Notes under the pieces: model-generated
What the model was told of the DNA's origin: nothing
The model's database searches: none
What the model saw: only the letters and a program-made list of their open reading frames with translations
Assembly (NCBI RefSeq): GCF_051912485.1
Contig: NZ_CP196822.1
Span: 2,232,001 to 2,296,000, forward strand
Length of the DNA stretch: 64,000 nt
Reading direction: 5' to 3'
Source: Nitrobacter sp051912485
Lineage (GTDB): Bacteria > Pseudomonadota > Alphaproteobacteria > Rhizobiales > Xanthobacteraceae
Made by a program: the position numbers and the translations under genes
Shown: positions 51,826-61,100 of the stretch, piece by piece
Layout: each line of letters begins with the position of its first letter
Position numbering within the stretch: the stretch's first letter is position 1

Positions 51826-51911
51826 ATTCAGCTCAATCCACCAAGACTAGCCGCCAAAATTTCTCGCATCGTCGGCGCGGTGACGAAACCCGTCACCGCA
51901 GCGCCGGTTTA

Positions 51912-52446
51912 TCAGCCTTCTCGATCGCCTGTCCGACCGGCGTCACCCAGGCTTTGCGACCCGGTCGGCTCACACGACTCCCGGTCAATGCGGTAGGTGC
52001 GCTCGCAAGACTCGCAGGTGACTGCGCCAGTCTTTTTTGGAAGCTGCACGCCGCACACGCACATCCAGCCGATCCGCTTTGCGGGAACGCCAGCCATAAG
52101 CGCAAACGGCGCGATTGACGACCGCACCGGCAGCGACGAAGGCATGCCGGCCGACGGTCGTTCCGCAGATAATGGTGCAGTTGGCGCCGAGCGTCGCGCC
52201 CCGGTGGACAAAAGTTTCGCGGTATTCGTCCTTGCGGCTGATTGCCGAGCGAGGATTGTAGACATTGGTGAAGACCATGCTCGGACCGCAGAATACGTCG
52301 TCTTCGATGCGAACCGCGTCATACACCGAGACATTGTTCTGGATCTTAACGTTGTTACCGATCACCACATCGTTGCTGGCGAAGATGTTTTGGCCAAGCG
52401 AATAGTCGCGCCCGGACACAAAGCCGAACAGCGGCGCCGCTTGCAA
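51912..52446 (-). pseudogene. WbpD-like hexapeptide acetyltransferase, frameshifted
   Basis: A left-handed-beta-helix transferase in two frames: YSLGQNIFASNDVVIGNNVK, VFCGPSMVFTNVYNPRSAI, TLGANCTIICGTTVGRHAFV, then the frame is lost near 52108 and continues as FALMAGVPAKRIGWM plus a Cys-rich tail. The N-terminus is also shorter than usual (a cap of unrelated residues before SLGQN). WbpD-like enzymes N-acetylate amino sugars of UDP-uronates, whose route needs WecC-type enzymes, also broken here. Confidence 0.78.
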
Positions 52447-52720
52447 ATATCACATACGGCTATCCACTGCCATGACGGCCACGACAGCCTTGATCGCGCC
52501 AACGCTGGCGGCAGACCGGAAAATGGACCGTCGCGACTAACGGCAATTGGCTTACGCCAGGTAACTGGGCGCCGAAGTCTGTACAATTGCCACGCCGGAC
52601 TTATGAAGTTTTAAAGTCTATGGCGGGTCGTCGGATATCAGTACATCAGTACTGGGTGAATACCTCGACAACGGAGCAGCAGTTGGTCCTGGCCAGAAGA
52701 TCACATCTGAGCCTGGAGTT

Positions 52721-53599
52721 TCATAGACTTGCGCCCAAACCGCCCAGCTTCTTTTGAACGTCCTGCCATTCTTGCACTACTGACTGCGGGACCGGATTCA
52801 ATCTTCGCGCCTGCATAATTCGGTTGAAACCTAAACCGATCGTCAAAATATCGACCAACCCCTTGATAACCTGCATTACAACGCCTTGAAATGCAGGAAA
52901 GATCTCTCCAGAACTCTTTCCATAGCGCCACATCGACACAAGAGATGCATAACGGCCTAGTAAAATCTTTCCAAGATCCAGTTGGTGCTGACGATAGCCG
53001 AACAAAACTGTTTCCAAAGCACAAAACCTGCTTGTCCGAAACGTTCTTAGCAATAGGTCGCTATCTTCTGCTTTCATAAATTGAGAGTCATATGGATTGC
53101 TGCGAAACCAAGTTGCGCGCCCGCACCATGTCGGATGGGGGAATGAAAAACCCACAAATGGCCTGCTGACAATCCTTTCGTGATCGGTTCCCACCGGCAA
53201 CAAGCCGACCAAAGCTCCATTTTCGGAAAACACTGCTGCGCCACATCCAAGAATATCGATTGTCGGATCGCTCTGCAGCTTCGCGACCTGACGGGAAAGT
53301 CTCTCGGGGAAACAAACATCGTCAGCATCCATGCGCGCGATAAAATCCCCTCTGCTCAATTCTATTGCTTGGTTCAGTCGTCTCGCAAGTCCTCTGTTCG
53401 TTTGTTTGCGGACAAGTCGAATACGGTCATCATCAATTGCGCTAACAATCTTATAGCTTTTATCAGATGATCCGTCGTCGATAATGATTAATTCCCAATG
53501 TTGTAAAGTCTGAAGTTGGATCGACCGAACTGCTGCAAGCACAGTTTTTTCGCTATTACGCATTGGCATAACAATGGACACTAAAGGAATAGAGTTCAT
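52721..53599 (-). CDS. family 2 glycosyltransferase
   Basis: 292 residues. The GT-A start is IPLVSIVMPMRNSEKTVLAA, with DDGSSDKSY and the metal-site DADDVCFPERLS. Such enzymes add one sugar to the lipid-linked O-unit in the cytoplasm. The ATG at 53599 was preferred over a GTG at 53626 because it lies right before the conserved strand. No strong ribosome-binding site distinguishes them. Base use is A/T-richer than the surrounding cluster, suggesting later acquisition. A 270-base gap downstream holds only a decayed sequence. Confidence 0.9.
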   Translation of the reverse strand: MNSIPLVSIVMPMRNSEKTVLAAVRSIQLQTLQHWELIIIDDGSSDKSYKIVSAIDDDRIRLVRKQTNRGLARRLNQAIELSRGDFIARMDADDVCFPERLSRQVAKLQSDPTIDILGCGAAVFSENGALVGLLPVGTDHERIVSRPFVGFSFPHPTWCGRATWFRSNPYDSQFMKAEDSDLLLRTFRTSRFCALETVLFGYRQHQLDLGKILLGRYASLVSMWRYGKSSGEIFPAFQGVVMQVIKGLVDILTIGLGFNRIMQARRLNPVPQSVVQEWQDVQKKLGGLGASL

Positions 53600-53632
53600 A
53601 TCGATGTCGCAGCCCGATGAAGTCACGAGTAA

Positions 53633-54355
53633 TCAATTAGGCAGGATAAATGTCATACCCGGAAGTCCTAAGCCTGAGTGAATCAGCTTGAAACGAAATG
53701 GAGAACGCTTCGTTAATTCCTCAATCGCGAGCGCTGGACCAATATTATAATTCGATTCAGAAGATTGACGAAATGTATCATGCGCGATCACGGCCGCGTC
53801 GGAAACCGTATTAAAAATCCTAGTCAACTCGTCTCGTACTGATTCAAGAGCATGATCGCCGTCGACGAAAAACAGTGGACGGGCGGGCTTCCCCATGCGG
53901 CTCCACTGATCAAGTGCGACCTCTACACCATTGCCGCGATGCAGATGGACGCCGGAAAGGCCGCGCACCAGACGACCGTGCTCCTGCCCAGGATGTTCGA
54001 CATGGGATGCATCCGGCGGCAAATCCACCGAATGAATCTCGTAGCCAAGGCCAAACGCTCGAGCGCATTCGTAGAACACGCGGGCAGATACGCCGATATG
54101 CGTTCCCCAATCGAACACCACGGACGGCTTCAGCCTGCACGCCGCTGCCGTCATCAACAGGAGTTCGTTAAGCGGATAAGGACGCACGCCAACTGCCGGA
54201 ACGACTTTGCCGAGTACGAAATCGGACAAGGTCCATAGATCAACCTCGAACTCGGAAGCTCCCTTGTTGGGAACCGGGTCTGGCCAAGGACCGGTTGCGC
54301 GACGCGCGCGACGTCCGATGCCAGTGATAGCTGCACGCGCCTTTACGAATACCAT
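53633..54355 (-). CDS. class I SAM-dependent methyltransferase (Methyltransf_24-like)
   Basis: 240 residues. VVFDWGTHIGVSARVFYECAR is the SAM-binding strand and loop. The block LFFVDGDHALESVRDELTR and AAVIAHDTFRQS is typical of family 24 and cephalosporin-hydroxylase-like proteins. It likely methylates a sugar of the surface polysaccharide; acceptor unknown. It lies between a GT2 and the fucosyltransferase on the same strand. Confidence 0.75.
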   Translation of the reverse strand: MVFVKARAAITGIGRRARRATGPWPDPVPNKGASEFEVDLWTLSDFVLGKVVPAVGVRPYPLNELLLMTAAACRLKPSVVFDWGTHIGVSARVFYECARAFGLGYEIHSVDLPPDASHVEHPGQEHGRLVRGLSGVHLHRGNGVEVALDQWSRMGKPARPLFFVDGDHALESVRDELTRIFNTVSDAAVIAHDTFRQSSESNYNIGPALAIEELTKRSPFRFKLIHSGLGLPGMTFILPN

Positions 54356-54395
54356 TCAATTCCCCAATAAAATTCCGACATAATCCAAAGAGCCA

Positions 54396-55310
54396 TTATA
54401 CGAGAATCCATCCCGACGGATAGAGATCACAGGTGTTACGCCGTCGCAGCTCCTCTGAAGAAAACCACGCGCGTGGCGCGACAACGATTTTTTCAGGCGC
54501 AGGATTGAGCCAGGCTCCCCACCAGCTGAACGAGCTGTTGGCAATGACATGATGATGGCACCGCGCCATCAAAGCCATGTCTTCCCAAGGCCGATCCGGA
54601 TCACCGCGCACCTCGACAGTCTCGCCAGAGTGAAAACGAAGCAGGTCAGCCGCAGCCTCCGCATCGTCCGAGAACACAAAAATCGTGATCTTGGTCTTCG
54701 CCCGTTGTTCGATCAAGCCGATGGCCTTGCGATAGTAGTCCACACTAAGAGCACCGTGCACACGTGCCGTTTCGGCGAACGCAACATAGTCGCCCCGGCG
54801 GATATGGACCGACACCGAAATCTCCACGCGGTCCATTGCATCCGCGATCGCCTGCGACGCTGACCCGAGCGGCTCGCGTGGAGAGAAGTACCGCCGCACA
54901 TCGCCCGCGATGTTCTCGAAGTAACGCTCGCTTTGAAAGTAGCCGAACAACGATATCGGTTTTTTCAACTCGATAAACGCGGGGTCGAAATGGAAATACG
55001 GCTCGACATAGGTACCGTCGGCAACGGCCATCGGCTTCATCCCCACTCGCGCCAAGAGGCGATTAACGCGGCCGCGCCAGAGCAAGCCCGTGTAGCCACG
55101 GGTCGCCGGCGTGCCGATCTGATCGCCGCCGTTGACTAAATCGCATTCCGGAATCTGCAAACGATCCAGCATGAAACTGCGTAGCTTGTACCCCTCGAAG
55201 GCGCTGCAGTCGAGGACGACGCCAGTTCCAATTCGGTTCGCAAGCGCCTTGGCGGCGGCGTACTGAAACATCTGATTGCCAAGGCCGCCGAGAATAGAAA
55301 CGGTAATCAC
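54396..55310 (-). CDS. alpha-1,2-fucosyltransferase-like GT11
   Basis: 304 residues from a GTG at 55310 (VITVSILGGLGNQMFQYAAAKAL). That N-terminus, the donor-site motif VHIRRGDYV and FVFSDDAEAAADLL, IANSSFSWWGAWLNP are GT11 signatures. GT11 enzymes add L-fucose or related 6-deoxysugars with alpha-1,2 linkage. The ATG at 55358 would overlap the upstream gene by 29 bases; the GTG lies 20 bases past that gene's stop and fits the family start better. Confidence 0.92.
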   Translation of the reverse strand: MITVSILGGLGNQMFQYAAAKALANRIGTGVVLDCSAFEGYKLRSFMLDRLQIPECDLVNGGDQIGTPATRGYTGLLWRGRVNRLLARVGMKPMAVADGTYVEPYFHFDPAFIELKKPISLFGYFQSERYFENIAGDVRRYFSPREPLGSASQAIADAMDRVEISVSVHIRRGDYVAFAETARVHGALSVDYYRKAIGLIEQRAKTKITIFVFSDDAEAAADLLRFHSGETVEVRGDPDRPWEDMALMARCHHHVIANSSFSWWGAWLNPAPEKIVVAPRAWFSSEELRRRNTCDLYPSGWILV

Positions 55311-55329
55311 GATAATGAACCGATCTGCA

Positions 55330-56274
55330 TCAATGCGTCTCGCGAGATATCGCCGCAATCGCCGCCTTTATCCCGATATGAAGATCGGTTTGCGGTGACC
55401 ATCCTAATTCCTCACGCATCAGCCGAGGATCGCCCACCAGCCACGGCTCGTCGTCCTTACGCATGGAAATCTCACCGAAACCGAGCAGATCGTGGTCGAC
55501 CTCCATGACAGCCGCAACCATTCTGGCGAAATCGCGAACTGAATGGCCCTGCCCTGTCGCAACATTCCATGTCGTCACGTCACCCCTGGCGCGAATGTGG
55601 CTCTCAGCTCGCACCAGGGATTCAATGACGTCATCAACGTAGACGAAATCGAGAATTTGCGTTCCCGAAGAGATCGCCACCCGCTGTTTGCGGCTAAGTC
55701 CGGATACAAGCGCAGGCAACAAGCGGTGCGGTGCCTCGCCCGCACCGTAAACCTTGAACAGCCGCAGCAGCCGCAGCCCGACACCGAGTTCCTGCGCAAC
55801 ACAGCTTGCCACGAGACCGCCTGCTGCCTTGGTCGATCCATACAACTTGAACGGTTCGAGCCGCGAGCCCTCCGTTAATGGATCGTTAGACAGCGGCTTG
55901 ATGTATTCGGAGAACGTACCAGCCATCACGAAGCGAGCACCCCATTCCGAGCAGAGGCGCGCCAGGACGGCCGGCAGATCGACGTTGATCTGCACCATCC
56001 GGCCAACATCGCGATCGTCAGGGCGAACGCCATATGCAGCCAGATGAAACACAGCATCGAAGCCATATCCATCTAGTGCCGCACGCACACCCTGTTCCGA
56101 CCAGTCGTCGCAACAGACAACCGTTACCTTGCCCTGCCATTCCGCTGGCAAAATGCTGCAGGAGCGGACCAATGCCGTCGCCGCTGCCCCATCGGCAAGA
56201 AGGCGGGCGACGAGATGCTGCCCGATGAAACCGGTGCCGCCAGTTACGAGAGCTTTATGATCGGACGCTGACAT
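55330..56274 (-). CDS. NAD-dependent epimerase/reductase, CDP-sugar type (RfbJ-like)
   Basis: 314 residues. NAD-binding KALVTGGTGFIGQHLVARLL, FVMAGTFSEY, the Tyr-x3-Lys in KLYGSTKAAG and VYVDDVIESLVRAE mark an extended SDR. It directly follows rfbG with a 20-base overlap, so it probably acts on CDP-4-keto-6-deoxyglucose or a later CDP intermediate, like abequose/paratose synthases. The exact product cannot be assigned. A GTG start four codons earlier (56286) is possible. Confidence 0.82.
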   Translation of the reverse strand: MSASDHKALVTGGTGFIGQHLVARLLADGAAATALVRSCSILPAEWQGKVTVVCCDDWSEQGVRAALDGYGFDAVFHLAAYGVRPDDRDVGRMVQINVDLPAVLARLCSEWGARFVMAGTFSEYIKPLSNDPLTEGSRLEPFKLYGSTKAAGGLVASCVAQELGVGLRLLRLFKVYGAGEAPHRLLPALVSGLSRKQRVAISSGTQILDFVYVDDVIESLVRAESHIRARGDVTTWNVATGQGHSVRDFARMVAAVMEVDHDLLGFGEISMRKDDEPWLVGDPRLMREELGWSPQTDLHIGIKAAIAAISRETH

Positions 56275-57358
56275 CGACACTTTCACGGTATCGCTGAATC
56301 TGCTGCATCGTCAGTTTTCCTGCCGATACCGGGTTGACGCCGAATTCACGATACCATTCGGCTGTGAGCCGCACCGTACCATCGAACGTGAGCGGAGGGC
56401 GCCAGCCAAGCCACGTGCGTGCCTTGGTGCTGTCGAGGTGAAGAAAGCGTGTCTCAGGAAAATGACCTTTCGCATAAGCGATATCGGGCCGTTTCCACGC
56501 GCCGGCGAGCTGCTCGACCAGCGCCCGCACCGGTTTTGCATCATCATCGAGTGGTCCGAAATTCCAGTTGTCGGCGGCGGACACATCACCTTCGAGCAAC
56601 CGGTTCGCCAAGGTCAGATAGCCGTGCACGAGAGCCACGACGTGCTGCCAGGGGCGCACCGCCTCGGGGTTGCGTAGCGACAGCGACGCACCTGAGAGAA
56701 CCGCGCGCACGAAATCCGGCACAATACGGTCCATGGACCAATCGCCGCCACCGATGATATTGCCACCACGAGCGTTGGCGATGAGCACACCGTTGGCACG
56801 CATTGCAAGCGTGGCACGATAGGATGCCGCGATCAGTTCGGCACACGCTTTCGAGGCGCTATAAGGGTCCTTTCCGCCAAGCGGGTCAATTTCACGATAA
56901 CCCCACGGCCAATCCTGATCCCGATAGACCTTGTCGGTTGTGATGCAGACGACGGCCTTCACGCTCGGAGCTTGCCGGGCCGCCTCCAGCACATTCGCCG
57001 TTCCGATCGCGTTTGTCGAAAACGTGCCAAGGGGATCAGCGAAAGACTGCGAGACCAGCGGCTGTGCAGCGAGATGGAAAATCACCACAGGCTCATGTCG
57101 GCCGATCACCGAGACGACAGTCGATAAATCGCGGATATCGCCGATCGTGGAATCAATCCCATCAGCGATGTTGCCGGCGGTGAACAGGTTCGGCGTTGTC
57201 AGCGGCGCAAGACTAAGACCGGCAATCCGGCATCCGATCAGCTTCAGCCATGACACCAACCACCCACCGGTGAAGCCGGTGTGGCCCGTCACGAGAACCC
57301 GCTGACCGTGCAGCAAAGCCTCGCATCTTAGCGGTATCCGGCGATCAGCGCCGATCAT
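56255..57358 (-). CDS. rfbG: CDP-glucose 4,6-dehydratase
   Basis: 367 residues. The distinctive start GQRVLVTGHTGFTGGWLVSWL, then IFHLAAQPLVSQSF, VYRDQDWPWGYRE and DPYSASKACAELIAASYR match RfbG. It forms CDP-4-keto-6-deoxyglucose, precursor of 3,6-dideoxy and branched sugars. Its substrate is made by RfbF (61100-61873) in the same cluster, with four transferase-type genes between them. Confidence 0.95.
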   Translation of the reverse strand: MIGADRRIPLRCEALLHGQRVLVTGHTGFTGGWLVSWLKLIGCRIAGLSLAPLTTPNLFTAGNIADGIDSTIGDIRDLSTVVSVIGRHEPVVIFHLAAQPLVSQSFADPLGTFSTNAIGTANVLEAARQAPSVKAVVCITTDKVYRDQDWPWGYREIDPLGGKDPYSASKACAELIAASYRATLAMRANGVLIANARGGNIIGGGDWSMDRIVPDFVRAVLSGASLSLRNPEAVRPWQHVVALVHGYLTLANRLLEGDVSAADNWNFGPLDDDAKPVRALVEQLAGAWKRPDIAYAKGHFPETRFLHLDSTKARTWLGWRPPLTFDGTVRLTAEWYREFGVNPVSAGKLTMQQIQRYRESVDVSVRS

Positions 57359-57489
57359 CGATATCCCTCATTGTCAAAAGACTTCAACCGCATGCCGGCA
57401 ATCTTCATTACAATTTTCAGACAGATCAACATCCGACAAAGAACACCACGTGCGGCCCCAGCATGATCACCATATCTAGGTTCGCACCG

Positions 57490-58788
57490 CTACGCCGGCC
57501 CCACATCGCCTTGTAGAACCTTCTCGTAGGAACGGGCGATCTTCTCCCAGGTAAAGCGCTCCTGCCAAGACTTCCGTCCTGCCGCGCCGAGCTGGCGTAA
57601 CAAAGATTCCGATTGCATAGCCTTTTCCATCTCGCTTGCCAGCACATTAGGAGAAGCATTAACGTAGCCCCGCTCGTCGGAATCCGCCGGGCACAACATT
57701 CCTCCGCCGGTCCACTGCACGATCTCTGCGGCGTTCCCGGCCGGCACCGTCAGGAATGGCGTGCCTGCCGCCGCAGATTCGAACAGGACCAGTGGCGAGT
57801 ATTCGACCTTCGAAGCAAACACAAACAAATCAGCCTCGAAGAAAGCATCGATTACGTCGGAGCGTGGCAAATCGAGGCACAGAACACGCTTTGTGCCCTG
57901 TCGCGTTTTACTCCCTTGAGCGTCGCTGGCGGTCGCCTGTGAAGCAACCGCATCAACAAAACTCGGTTTAGGGAAAAGACGCTCCCAAACCCCGCGCCAT
58001 CCATTGCGCCAGAGCACGACAAGCCCGCGCGCAACGGTCTGCGGACGAAGAAAAAGGCGTAACACCAATAGCAGGCTACGCTCCGGCCAGTGGCCGTTCA
58101 GGATCAGCGTCGCATTTCTGGATCCGACGTTCATCTCCGCAAAAGCTGCACCCACCTCCTGATGCCCTTTCATCTGGATCGGCGAGCCAACCGTCAGGAA
58201 TAAAAAGTCATCTGCAGGAATCCCAAGATTTTCGCGAAATTTACCGGTCCGCCCTCCGCCAAAATCGATTTCGCTGGCGCCATTAGGGATGACCGTGAAG
58301 TTCTTAATCTCGTGCGATCTGGCAAAGTCTATGTCGCGATAACTTTCGGCATAGAAAATGAGATGATCGAACTTTCTCAAAATATCCGGCATCTGCGCGA
58401 AATAACGCGCAAATGTCGGTTCATATAAACTCGAAAATCCGCAAGGCACGAAAACCTTGCGAGTCTTGATGTCGTCAACAACGGGCCAAAGCGCGTCGAA
58501 ACTCCACTGCTGCGCAGCCTTGATCAGAATGGCATCGCCATCAAACGACCTTACGAATTTTTGATAGCGCTCAACCTCGCCCTTCAGACCTGTGACAAGA
58601 CTACCGCTGACATCGAAAGCATGAATCCTGACGCCACCCAAAACGTCGCTCGTCCGCTCCTTGTTCACGCTGGTCGCCACCGCAACCTCATGCCCGGCAC
58701 GGACCAAGCGCTCGGCTACCTGACGGATAACCTCTTGAACGCCGCCCTTGCTGGGCCAGTATTGCTCGCAGCAAAAAAGAAGCTTCAT
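57490..58788 (-). CDS. family 4 glycosyltransferase
   Basis: 432 residues, GT-B type. The N-terminal domain starts MKLLFCCEQYWPSKGGVQEV, and the C-terminal donor domain has FLTVGSPIQMKGHQEV and LFESAAAGTPFLTVPAGNAAEI with the Glu-x7-Glu site. It acts in O-unit assembly. It includes an insertion (residues ~250-320) between the two halves of the donor domain that is longer than in most GT4s. The start overlaps the stop of the next upstream gene (58785). Confidence 0.92.
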   Translation of the reverse strand: MKLLFCCEQYWPSKGGVQEVIRQVAERLVRAGHEVAVATSVNKERTSDVLGGVRIHAFDVSGSLVTGLKGEVERYQKFVRSFDGDAILIKAAQQWSFDALWPVVDDIKTRKVFVPCGFSSLYEPTFARYFAQMPDILRKFDHLIFYAESYRDIDFARSHEIKNFTVIPNGASEIDFGGGRTGKFRENLGIPADDFLFLTVGSPIQMKGHQEVGAAFAEMNVGSRNATLILNGHWPERSLLLVLRLFLRPQTVARGLVVLWRNGWRGVWERLFPKPSFVDAVASQATASDAQGSKTRQGTKRVLCLDLPRSDVIDAFFEADLFVFASKVEYSPLVLFESAAAGTPFLTVPAGNAAEIVQWTGGGMLCPADSDERGYVNASPNVLASEMEKAMQSESLLRQLGAAGRKSWQERFTWEKIARSYEKVLQGDVGPA

Positions 58789-59816
58789 CGTCGTCCTGTC
58801 CCGACAAGCGAGTTACGAACCGTTCGTAACACGCTTCGGGCTGATCGTACCGCGCTCCAGAAATGGCGGGCGGCGTGAGCATGGGAGTAATAGTGATGCA
58901 TCAATCGCCGGCTCCAGTCTCGGAGAGTCCCTTCGCCGACCCCGATACGGCGCCCCGCTGCAGAGAGAATTTGCTCCATCATGGCCGGAGTGGTTCGGCC
59001 CGTAACCATGTCGGGTATCCCGTGAATGATAGCCGCAATATCGCGATGCACTTCAGCCGGTTCAGCCTCGCCAACAGCATAGGCAATGTTCTCGGATGAG
59101 ATTGTAACGAGCTTTTGCTTGAAAGGATCGATTCCCGCTCGCGACATGCTTCCGGGAACCTCGCGATAGATTGTAAGCCTTTCTGGAAGATTCGCGACGC
59201 GGCAACAACGCGCGATCCTCGACCACAACTCATAATCCTCAGGCGGCTGACGCGCGGGATCGGTTGTATAACCGCCCGACTGAACCAATACCGATCTACG
59301 GATCATGACCGAACTATGTACAAAGGGATTGTTGAACAGTAGGCAAAAGCGCAAATCCGCATCATCGGACGGATGATCATGGAACCGGCCGGTGGGTTGA
59401 TCGCCCACCCATATTTCGGCACATGTGCCGACCAATCCATGATCCTGATGCTCGTCAAGGAAACGAGCCTGCTTCATGATTCGGTCCGGCAAAGCGAGAT
59501 CGTCATGATCCTGCCGCGCGATATAGTGGCCACGCGCTAACGAGATGCCGCGATTCAGAGCCGCCGCAAGCCCCTGGTCATCCTGATGATAAACTCTTAC
59601 CCTGGGATCTGAAATCGCACTCAGAAATACAGCCGACCCGTCGCTCGATCCATTGTTGATGATAATAAACTCGAAATCGCGATAAGTCTGATCGAGAATA
59701 CACGCAACGGCACGCGGCAAATCGCTGCCGCCGTTCCTGACTGACATCACAACGCTGACGGTCGGCACGCTTATCTTATCTGACGACACCTGAGATTTAT
59801 TCCAGTCTAAGCTCAT
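58785..59816 (-). CDS. family 2 glycosyltransferase
   Basis: 343 residues. The GT-A core PTVSVVMSVRNGGSDLPRAV, INNGSSDGSAVF, RQDHDDLALPDRIMKQARF and a C-terminal helix-rich region are present. It acts in the cytoplasm on the lipid-linked oligosaccharide. It overlaps the next gene by four bases (ATGA), as is common within this cluster. Confidence 0.92.
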   Translation of the reverse strand: MSLDWNKSQVSSDKISVPTVSVVMSVRNGGSDLPRAVACILDQTYRDFEFIIINNGSSDGSAVFLSAISDPRVRVYHQDDQGLAAALNRGISLARGHYIARQDHDDLALPDRIMKQARFLDEHQDHGLVGTCAEIWVGDQPTGRFHDHPSDDADLRFCLLFNNPFVHSSVMIRRSVLVQSGGYTTDPARQPPEDYELWSRIARCCRVANLPERLTIYREVPGSMSRAGIDPFKQKLVTISSENIAYAVGEAEPAEVHRDIAAIIHGIPDMVTGRTTPAMMEQILSAAGRRIGVGEGTLRDWSRRLMHHYYSHAHAARHFWSAVRSARSVLRTVRNSLVGTGRR

Positions 59817-59825
59817 TTGGATCGA

Positions 59826-61100
59826 TTACGAATGCGACGATGCATTGGCATCGTTCGGCGTCAGAACCACCGGCCAAGGCACCGGAATGATGAACTGACC
59901 GCCCCATTGCTGAATCCCTGCAAGCTGCTCCGTGATCTCCTCGCGCAGGTTCCAGGGAAGAATCAAGACATAATCCGGCTTGCGTTTGAATATCTCGTCG
60001 GGCGGCACGACCGGAATCCGCGTGCCGGGCAAAAGCAATCCCTGTTTGTACTCGCTGCGATCCGCCACGTAGGGAATGAAGTCACGCCCGATGCCGCAAT
60101 AGTTCAGCAGCGTATTGCCTTTGGCAGGTGCTCCGTACGCAGCAATGGACTTTCCCTGTTCAATCAGATCAATCAGAAGCCGCAGCAGTGCGCGCTTCAG
60201 CTTATGCGCATTGCGATCAAAATGGACGTACGTCTCGGCTCTATCCAATCCGAGAGCCAGTTCTTCCTGTTGCAGATCCGCCAGCGCGGCGGAAGCCGGT
60301 CTGCCCTCATCCGCATGAGCGACATAGATCCGCAAAGACCCTCCGTGCGTCTGAAGACGCTGGACATCGACCATCGCAAACCCATGCCGCGCGAACAGCG
60401 GTTCCATCGCAGTGATCGATAAATAGGAGTAGTGCTCGTGATAAATCGTATCGAACTCATTGCTCCGTATCATTTCCAGCAGATGAGGAAACTCGAAGGT
60501 AGCGGTCCCCCCTTCTTTCAGAAGAATCTTAAAGCCTGCAACAAAGTCGTTGATATCCGGCACATGAGCCAGGACATTATTGGCGATGATAAGGTCCGCG
60601 GCACCGCCCTGCTCCCGCAAGCGCCGCGCGGTCTGCGAGCCGAAAAACGCGACCTCGGTATGAACCTGCCTGAGGTCCCAGGCCGCCCCTGCACAATTCG
60701 CGGCCGGGTCAACACCGAGACAGGGAATGCCACGCTGCACGAAATACTGCAGCAGATAGCCATCGTTGCTGGCGACCTCGACTATGCGCGACGACGAATC
60801 AAGCGCAAAGCGTTCCACCGAATAATCGACGAACTCGCGTGCATGCCTGAGCCAGCTTTCGGACACCGACGAAAAATAGACATACGCGCCGTGGAAATGC
60901 GTTTCTGGCCGTTCGAAATCATCGAGCTGAACCAGCCGGCAGGCATCACAGACGAAACTTCGCAGTGGATAGAATTTCTCGCTGAACGATGCCTGGTCGG
61001 CGCGAATGAACGCATTCGAAATCGGCGTCATGCCAAGATCCACGAAAACCGTGGTCAATGGCGCGCCGCACGAGCGGCACGTTGATACTTTGGGCGTCAT
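59826..61100 (-). CDS. NDP-hexose C-methyltransferase-like protein
   Basis: 424 residues in three parts. The N-terminal zinc-binding domain has CRSCGAPLTTVFVDLG and FVCDACRLVQL (two Cys-x2-Cys). The SAM-binding middle has IVEVASNDGYLLQYF and FDTIYHEHYSYLS, and the C-terminal domain has AYGAPAKGNTLLNYCG. That layout matches TylC3-type sugar C-3 methyltransferases. Beside CDP-glucose genes it suggests a C-methyl-branched CDP-deoxysugar. The ATG at 61100 shares one base with the rfbF stop (TGATG). Confidence 0.9.
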   Translation of the reverse strand: MTPKVSTCRSCGAPLTTVFVDLGMTPISNAFIRADQASFSEKFYPLRSFVCDACRLVQLDDFERPETHFHGAYVYFSSVSESWLRHAREFVDYSVERFALDSSSRIVEVASNDGYLLQYFVQRGIPCLGVDPAANCAGAAWDLRQVHTEVAFFGSQTARRLREQGGAADLIIANNVLAHVPDINDFVAGFKILLKEGGTATFEFPHLLEMIRSNEFDTIYHEHYSYLSITAMEPLFARHGFAMVDVQRLQTHGGSLRIYVAHADEGRPASAALADLQQEELALGLDRAETYVHFDRNAHKLKRALLRLLIDLIEQGKSIAAYGAPAKGNTLLNYCGIGRDFIPYVADRSEYKQGLLLPGTRIPVVPPDEIFKRKPDYVLILPWNLREEITEQLAGIQQWGGQFIIPVPWPVVLTPNDANASSHS

